A DNA stretch of 64,000 bases, from the NCBI RefSeq assembly GCF_036013645.1, contig NZ_CP107869.1, positions 3,224,001 through 3,288,000 of the forward strand, in the 5' to 3' direction. The translations under genes were made by a program, and so were the position numbers. Shown piece after piece: positions 59,901-64,000 of this stretch. Under the pieces are notes generated by a model that saw only the letters and a list, made by a program, of their open reading frames with translations, was not told the origin of the DNA and did not search any database. Origin of the DNA: Streptomyces sp. NBC_00490 (GTDB taxonomy: Bacteria; Actinomycetota; Actinomycetes; Streptomycetales; Streptomycetaceae). Within the stretch, counting starts at the first letter, position 1. The number at the start of each line of letters is the position of its first letter.

Positions 59901-60044
59901 CTCGCCGCCCTGACCGAGCACGCGGGCCTGATCGCCGACGAGGTCCTGGCGACCGACTTCCAGCAGAGTGAGGCGGACGCCACATACGGCGATGCCTTCA
60001 CCGACGAGGGTCTGTCGCTGACGTTCCGCCTGCGCAAGGCGTAA
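56907..60044 (+). CDS. ileS: Isoleucyl-tRNA synthetase
   Basis: 1045-residue class I synthetase charging tRNA-Ile. The HIGH-type motif is PGAHHIEARVFKD (about 58–70), the editing domain has WTTTPWTLVSNTAVA, and KMSKH is in DGRKMSKHLGN. CPRCGTGLSDHE and CPQCAKTA carry Cys pairs. Length, the AHH variant and absence of the C-terminal zinc finger place it with the eukaryote-like IleS2 group, which tends to resist mupirocin; that consequence is inference. ATG at 56907 lies after GGAGG in the T-box sequestrator. Confidence 0.98.
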   Translation: MTSPTYRQVPAQVDLPALEHAVLEFWREQKIFAKSLEQSEGRPEWVFYEGPPTANGMPGAHHIEARVFKDVFPRFRTMRGYHVARKAGWDCHGLPVELAVEKELGFSGKQDIEAYGIAEFNARCRDSVLRHTDAFSELTTRMGYWVDLDDAYVTMDPEYIESVWWSLKEIFNKGLLVQDHRVAPWCPRCGTGLSDHELAQGYETVVDPSVYVRFPLTSGPLAGEAALLVWTTTPWTLVSNTAVAAHPEVTYVVVSDGQEKLVVAEPLVAKSLGEGWETTGQSFTGAEMERWTYQRPFELVEFPEAAHFVVNAEYVTTEDGTGLVHQSPAFGEDDLKVCRAYGLPVVNPVRPDGTFEEDVPLVGGVFFKKADEKLTADLQQRGLLFKHIPYEHSYPHCWRCHTALLYYAQPSWYIRTTEVKNRLLQENEKTNWFPDTVKHGRFGDWLQNNIDWALSRNRYWGTPLPIWRCEDDHLTVVGSRAELTGLTGTDQSGLDPHRPFIDDVTFDCPQCAKTATRVPEVIDAWYDSGSMPFAQWGYPYKNKELFESRYPAQFISEAIDQTRGWFYTLMAIGTLVFDKSSYENVVCLGHILAEDGRKMSKHLGNILQPIPLMDQHGADAVRWFMAAGGSPWAARRVGHGTIQEVVRKTLLTYWNTVAFQALYARTSNWAPSAADPAPADRPILDRWLLSELHALTDQVTQALEAYDTQRAGKLLSAFVDDLSNWYVRRSRRRFWQGDKAALRTLHEVVETVTKLMAPLTPFITERVWQDLVVPVSPGAPESVHLASWPEADIDAIDPELSKQMVLVRRLVELGRATRAESGVKTRQPLSRALIAATGFDALDRELHAQITEELNVEALASLSEVGGSLVDTTAKANFRALGKRFGKRVQDVAKAVANADAAGLSLALREGTASVEVDGETITLAPDEVIITETPREGWSVASDSGATVALDLEITEELRQAGLARDAIRLIQEARKNSGLDVADRIALRWTSTDPAVLAALTEHAGLIADEVLATDFQQSEADATYGDAFTDEGLSLTFRLRKA

Positions 60045-60058
60045 CCGCAAGACAGCCG

Positions 60059-60092
60059 AGGGCCCGGTCTCCCACTCGGGAGGCCGGGCCCT
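60059..60092 (+). terminator. Terminator after ileS
   Basis: AGGGCCCGG, TCTCCC-ACTC-GGGAGG, CCGGGCCCT: a long hairpin 15 bases past the ileS stop. Confidence 0.85.
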
Positions 60093-60160
60093 TCCGTTTC
60101 CCTCGCCCGCACGGACTCATACGCGGACACAGACACAGGGCATGACGATCAACACGCGTA

Positions 60161-60202
60161 AAAGGGGCGAGCCCCGGACCGGAGTCCGGGGCTCGCCCCT
60201 TT
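60161..60202 (-). terminator. Terminator after divIVA
   Basis: AAAGGGGCGAGCCCCGGAC, CGGA, and its complement ending CCCCTTT: a perfect 19-bp stem 36 bases past the divIVA stop. Confidence 0.9.
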
Positions 60203-60237
60203 GAACGCTGCCGACGCCTATGGCGTACTACAACTCG

Positions 60238-61449
60238 TCAGTTGTCGTCCTCGTCGATGAGGAACCCGCGCATCGGCGACGGGGCCTGGCCCATCGGGCC
60301 GGGGCCCTGCGGCCGGACCGGAGCCATCGGCTGGGTCATGGCGGGAGACATCTGCTGCTGGCCGCCGTAGGACGGGGCGGCCGGAGCCGGGCCACCGCCC
60401 ATGCCGCCCGGGTTGCCACCGTACGACGGGGCGCTCGCGCCGGCCGGGGCCATGGAGGGCGCCGGGGACGGCGGAAGCGACGCGGTCGCGGGCGTGCGCG
60501 GCGGGGCCAGCGAGTCGTCGGCCTGGGTCTCCAGCTGACGCAGCTGCGACTCCAGGTAGGACTTCAGCCGCGTGCGGTACTCGCGCTCGAAGCCGCGCAG
60601 ATCCTCGACCTTGCGCTCCAGCGTGGCGCGGGCGGACTCCAGGGAGCCCATCGCGACGCGGTGCTTCTCCTGCGCGTCCCGCTCCAGGGCGTCGGCCTTG
60701 GCACGGGCGTCACGCTCGAGACCCTCGGCACGCGAACGCGCCTCGCCGACGATCTTGTTGGCCTCGGAACGGGCCTCGGCGATCGCCTGGTCGGCGGTCT
60801 GCTGGGCCAGCGAGAGGACGCGCGCGGCGCTGTCGCCACCGGGGCCCTGACCGTGGCCACCCATGGGGCCACCGCCCATGGGGCCACCCATAGGACCGCC
60901 CATGGGGCCGCCCATCTGCTGCTGCATGGGGGGCTGGCCACCCATCGGACCCTGGCCCATCGGACCGGGACCCTGACCCATCGGGCCGGGACCCTGCGGG
61001 CCACCCTGCCCGCTGGGACCGGCAGGCAGCTGCGGCGCACCGCTCGGCAGCTGGGGCGGGCCGCCCATGGGACCGCCCATCTGCTGCTGCGGCGGGCCCG
61101 ATATGCCGGCCGGCACGGGGCCGCCGGGCCCACGCATGCCCTGCTGCTGCATTCCGCCCTGCTGGGGCATACCCTGCTGCGGCATGCCCTGCTGTTGCAT
61201 TCCGCCCTGCTGCTGATCCTGGGGGCCGCCGGGGCCCTCCGGAGGCTTGCGCATGTTCTGCTGGTTCTGGGCAGCAGCACGCGTCGCCGCGGCCAGTTTG
61301 GCGCGCAGGTCCTCGTTCTCGCGCAGCAGGCGCGTCAGTTCGGCTTCGACCTCATCGAGGAAGGCATCGACCTCGTCCTCGTCATAGCCTTCTCGGAGGC
61401 GGACGGTCGTGAACTGCTTGTTCCGCACGTCCTCGGGGGTCAACGGCAT
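60238..61449 (-). CDS. divIVA: Polar growth determinant DivIVA
   Basis: Coiled-coil scaffold that marks hyphal tips and directs polar wall growth; essential in streptomycetes. 403 residues. The N-terminal lipid-binding domain is [20 protein letters not shown] through [18 protein letters not shown]. Then comes a long Pro/Gln/Gly/Met-rich linker (about 65–205, with MGGPMGG and QQGMPQQG repeats), a second coiled coil (about 210–315, [18 protein letters not shown]) and a Pro/Gly-rich tail ending [15 protein letters not shown] precedes the ATG. Confidence 0.97.
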   Translation of the reverse strand: MPLTPEDVRNKQFTTVRLREGYDEDEVDAFLDEVEAELTRLLRENEDLRAKLAAATRAAAQNQQNMRKPPEGPGGPQDQQQGGMQQQGMPQQGMPQQGGMQQQGMRGPGGPVPAGISGPPQQQMGGPMGGPPQLPSGAPQLPAGPSGQGGPQGPGPMGQGPGPMGQGPMGGQPPMQQQMGGPMGGPMGGPMGGGPMGGHGQGPGGDSAARVLSLAQQTADQAIAEARSEANKIVGEARSRAEGLERDARAKADALERDAQEKHRVAMGSLESARATLERKVEDLRGFEREYRTRLKSYLESQLRQLETQADDSLAPPRTPATASLPPSPAPSMAPAGASAPSYGGNPGGMGGGPAPAAPSYGGQQQMSPAMTQPMAPVRPQGPGPMGQAPSPMRGFLIDEDDN

Positions 61450-61501
61450 CTCTTCACCTCAACGTAGTCATCGGCAGTCGGCAAGACCGTATCGTCCACT
61501 G

Positions 61502-61792
61502 TCACCTCGCGAGATTCCCCACGATGGAGATCAAGATGTAGACGATGATCATCAGTACGAAGAAGGACAGGTCGAGCGCCACGCCCCCGAGACGCAGCGG
61601 CGGGATGAACCGCCGCAGAAGCTTCAGCGGTGGATCGGTGACAGTGTAGGTGGCCTCCAGAACGACCACCATCGCCTTGCCAGGTTGCCACGAGCGGGCG
61701 AACTGGAAGACGTAGTCCATGACCAACCGGAAGATGAGCACGATGAGGAACACCATCAGCGCGATGTAGATCACCTGCGCGAACACGCTCAT
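61502..61792 (-). CDS. sepG: YggT-family division protein SepG (YlmG)
   Basis: 96-residue membrane protein with two transmembrane helices (about 3–25 and 73–93) and the YggT motif LKLLRRFIPPLRLGGVALDL. In S. coelicolor the product (SepG, formerly YlmG) helps position the sporulation division machinery and affects nucleoid shape. ATG at 61792. It lies between sepF and divIVA, 50 bases after sepF. Confidence 0.93.
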   Translation of the reverse strand: MSVFAQVIYIALMVFLIVLIFRLVMDYVFQFARSWQPGKAMVVVLEATYTVTDPPLKLLRRFIPPLRLGGVALDLSFFVLMIIVYILISIVGNLAR

Positions 61793-61842
61793 GGCCTGTC
61801 TTTCCCTCTCCCCTGTTCCGCACTTCTTACCGGTCGGCTGTC

Positions 61843-62484
61843 TCAGCTCTGATTGAAGAACCCGCCCTCTGCGATACGGGCCTTGTCCTCCGCCGTGACA
61901 TCGACGTTAGCAGGCGACAACAGGAACACCTTCTGCGTCACCCGCTCGATGCTGCCGTGAAGACCAAACACCAAACCAGCCGCAAAGTCGACAAGTCGCT
62001 TGGCGTCTGTGTCATCCATCTCAGTCAGATTCATGATCACCGGGGTGCCCTCACGGAAGTGTTCCCCGATGGTACGGGCCTCGTTGTAGGTCCGCGGGTG
62101 AAGCGTGGTGATCCGGTAAGGCTCTCGTTCCGACACGACCTTGGGCATGATCACCGGTGCGTTCTTCTCCAGGCTTTGACGTTCTTGTGTGATGGATGCC
62201 ACGGGCGCGATGCGCGCGGGACGTCCGGATTCAGCGGCCAGCGAAGCGGAACGGGCGACCGGCTCGCGCGATACCGACGGCTGTACGATTCGCACCTCTT
62301 CGTCCCTTTGGGACTGATGTGCACTGTGTGCCTGGTGCACCGGCTCATGCCGCCGGTGGTCACGCTCGAGCTCCGGGTCCAGTTCGGGTTCGAAGTCGTC
62401 GTCGGGGTCAAAACCGCGGCCGTCGTAACCATCGTCCTCCACGAGGCCGAGGTAGACCGCCATCTTGCGCATCGCGCCGGCCAT
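61843..62484 (-). CDS. sepF: Cell division protein SepF
   Basis: FtsZ membrane anchor. 213 residues: the amphipathic N-terminal helix [20 protein letters not shown], a disordered acidic and basic linker (about 25–120), then the SepF core with [56 protein letters not shown] and [13 protein letters not shown] at 62484. It follows ylmE with 130 bases between. Confidence 0.95.
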   Translation of the reverse strand: MAGAMRKMAVYLGLVEDDGYDGRGFDPDDDFEPELDPELERDHRRHEPVHQAHSAHQSQRDEEVRIVQPSVSREPVARSASLAAESGRPARIAPVASITQERQSLEKNAPVIMPKVVSEREPYRITTLHPRTYNEARTIGEHFREGTPVIMNLTEMDDTDAKRLVDFAAGLVFGLHGSIERVTQKVFLLSPANVDVTAEDKARIAEGGFFNQS

Positions 62485-62614
62485 GCTCTGAGTCCTCCGC
62501 TCTGTGGTGGATCGGCTGACGAACTGCCAAGTGCCCGCGATCCACGTGGCCTTTACACCCGCCTTTCGGCGGTAATGACCATATTTTCTGCTGTGGTCCG
62601 ACTTCCTGGCGACG

Positions 62615-63334
62615 TTACCCGAGCCTCGCGCGGACTCCGAGTACCGCCGTACCGACGCGCACATGTGTCGCTCCGGCCGCCACAGCCTGCTCGAGATCCG
62701 CACTCATCCCTGCCGACACCATGTTCGCAGCCGGATGGGCTCGGCGCAGGTCGGTCGACAAATCCATCAGCCACTCGAATGCCGCGAGTTCGCGTCCGGC
62801 GTACACACCGGTGAGGGGTGCGACGGTCATCAGACCCGCCAGCCGCAGACCCGGTGCCGCTGCCACGAGTTCGCCCAACTCTTCGATTCCGTCGGGTGCG
62901 ACACCCCCGCGCTCCCCGCGTCCGCCTTCGTTCGCGTCGAGCGCGACCTGGATCAGACAACCGAGTTCCCGCCCCTGCCGCTCCGCTTCCTTGGAGAGCG
63001 CCGTGACGAGTCGGGCGCGGTCGACGGACTGCACCATATCGGCATAACCAGCCACAGAACGCACCTTGTTGGTCTGCAACTGACCAACGAAGTGCCAAGT
63101 CAGCGGCAAATCCGAGCACTCGGCAGCCTTCGGTGCCGCGTCCTGGTCCTTGTTCTCGGCGACGTCGCGCACACCGAGCTCCGACAGCATGCGCACATCG
63201 CTCGCGGGGTAGGTCTTGGTGACCACGATCAGGGTCACCTCCTCGCGCTTGCGCCCCGCGGCCGCGCACGCGGCGGCGATACGGTCCTCCACCCGCGCCA
63301 GGTTTGCGGCGAGTTCGCCCTTACGGTCCGTCAT
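62615..63334 (-). CDS. ylmE: PLP-homeostasis protein YlmE (YggS family)
   Basis: 239 residues of the YggS/PROSC family, a TIM barrel that binds PLP and keeps its level in balance. The PLP lysine is in [13 protein letters not shown], with [24 protein letters not shown] and [13 protein letters not shown] typical; [11 protein letters not shown] is the usual ENRVQE-type segment. ATG at 63334, six bases after the ylmD stop. Confidence 0.95.
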   Translation of the reverse strand: MTDRKGELAANLARVEDRIAAACAAAGRKREEVTLIVVTKTYPASDVRMLSELGVRDVAENKDQDAAPKAAECSDLPLTWHFVGQLQTNKVRSVAGYADMVQSVDRARLVTALSKEAERQGRELGCLIQVALDANEGGRGERGGVAPDGIEELGELVAAAPGLRLAGLMTVAPLTGVYAGRELAAFEWLMDLSTDLRRAHPAANMVSAGMSADLEQAVAAGATHVRVGTAVLGVRARLG

Positions 63335-63340
63335 GCTCTC

Positions 63341-64000
63341 TCAGTCCAGCCAGACATATCCCGCGAGTCGCCCCGTGGTGCGATCGCGGCGGTAGGAGAA
63401 GTGGTCGCCCGACTCGAGCGTGCACACCGGCGACTGCTCCCGGTCGCGCACCCCGAGCCGTTCGAGCTGCGCGTGCACTCCGGCGGTCACGTCCACCGCG
63501 GGAGTGCCCCAGCTCGTCTCGGCGTACGCCGCCGGTTCGACGGCGCTCACGTCGGCGCGCATCGCGTCCGGCACCTCGTAGCACCGGCCGCAGACGGCGG
63601 GTCCGGTGCGGGCGACGATCCGGGCGGGCTCGGCGCCGAGTCCGGTCATGGCCCGTACGGCGGCGGGGACGACCCCGGCGATCATGCCGGGCCGCCCCGC
63701 GTGGGCCGCGCCGACGACTCCGGCCACCGGGTCGGCGAGCAGAACGGGCGTGCAGTCGGCGGTGAGGACGGCGAGGGCGAGGCCGCGCTCGGCGGTGACG
63801 ACGGCGTCGACCTCCGGCACCGGACGGTCACCCCACGCCTCGGAGACCACGGCCACCTCCGCCCCGTGCACCTGGTTCATCCAGACCACCCGGCCGGGTT
63901 CGATCCCCAGCGACTTGGCGGCCAGTTCGCGATTCGTACGTACGGCGTCAGCGTCGTCGCCGACCGCCCCGCCGAGGTTGAGCTCCTCGTACGGAACGGC
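63341..64000 (-). CDS. ylmD: Laccase-domain purine nucleoside phosphorylase YlmD (5' end beyond window)
   Basis: 219 residues visible; the first 20 or so codons lie past the window edge (it begins AVPYEELNLGGAVGDDADAV). The family (YfiH/YlmD/PgeF) has a zinc/copper site with purine nucleoside phosphorylase and peptidoglycan-proofreading activities. Signature residues: WMNQVHGAEV (His), VLTADCTPVLLAD (Cys), VVGAAHAGRPGM (His, where most have HAGWRG; here Arg-Pro replace Trp-Arg), and GPAVCGRCYEV. It is the gene normally found just after ftsZ. Confidence 0.93.
   Translation of the reverse strand, partial: AVPYEELNLGGAVGDDADAVRTNRELAAKSLGIEPGRVVWMNQVHGAEVAVVSEAWGDRPVPEVDAVVTAERGLALAVLTADCTPVLLADPVAGVVGAAHAGRPGMIAGVVPAAVRAMTGLGAEPARIVARTGPAVCGRCYEVPDAMRADVSAVEPAAYAETSWGTPAVDVTAGVHAQLERLGVRDREQSPVCTLESGDHFSYRRDRTTGRLAGYVWLD

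Noticed and set aside
56529..60050. 1173-codon open frame opposite ileS and its leader
   Set aside because: Antisense shadow; it also crosses the T-box leader.
60400..61250. Repetitive Gly/Pro/Met-coding sequence as a DNA repeat array or CRISPR
   Set aside because: The period follows codons of the DivIVA linker; there are no spacers or identical direct repeats.

Overview
The window is chromosomal DNA of a Streptomyces (Actinomycetota). Base composition is very G+C rich, codons end almost always in G or C, GTG starts are common, and the gene order gltB … lgt–trp–his … dnaE … phoD … lspA–ileS–divIVA–sepG–sepF–ylmE–ylmD is the conserved core arrangement I know from Streptomyces coelicolor (the SCO2026–SCO2081 stretch, approaching ftsZ). 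I see no prophage, IS element, CRISPR array, rRNA or tRNA. Three kinds of short extragenic streptomycete repeat are present.

Layout. 1–3942: gltB (minus, 3' end outside the window). 4314–5045: a VIT/CCC1-type metal transporter with a candidate iron box. 5316–13126: a tightly coupled plus-strand operon of four ADP-ribosylglycohydrolase (ARH/DraG) paralogues, a PfkB-family kinase, a CaiB/BaiF CoA-transferase and a CitE/HpcH-type CoA lyase. This is the most interesting unexplained system here. 13192–21984 (minus): hisI, trpE, three small membrane-protein genes, trpC, trpM, trpB, trpA, a DsbA-like protein and lgt. 22068–24562: a DinB-like protein, and an ArsR-type regulator plus MFS exporter with a large operator-like palindrome. 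24687–30403 (minus): hisD–hisC–hisB–small membrane protein–hisH–priA–ridA-like–hisF, nearly all start/stop-overlapped.

30573–39160: accessory and core genes (a beta-helix-like membrane protein, LON-domain protein, YbaK deacylase, a 24-residue ORF resembling ribosomal protein bL37, an ABC exporter, a NYN-domain protein and a 54-residue protein with a perfect Shine-Dalgarno). 39241–42780: dnaE. 42994–49456: DUF2252 protein, a second DsbA-like protein, phoD, a secreted M43 metalloprotease and a dienelactone hydrolase. 49564–53680: MscS channel, SDR, CPA1 antiporter and GNAT. 53677–56316: RluD-type pseudouridine synthase, lspA, and a DksA-type zinc finger fused to a histone-H1-like Lys/Ala region. 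56612–60044: ileS preceded by a T-box leader that appears to act on translation. 60238–64000 (minus): divIVA, sepG, sepF, ylmE and ylmD, the polar-growth and cell-division end of the dcw region.

The genes that work together are: glutamate synthesis (gltB) feeding amino-acid synthesis; the trp and his operons, joined by PriA, which in actinobacteria serves both pathways; lgt and lspA for lipoprotein maturation; and divIVA, sepG and sepF for growth and septation. Coordinates of starts were chosen from Shine-Dalgarno sequences, stop/start overlaps and family N-termini. All functional statements rest on recognising families by eye; no database search was run.
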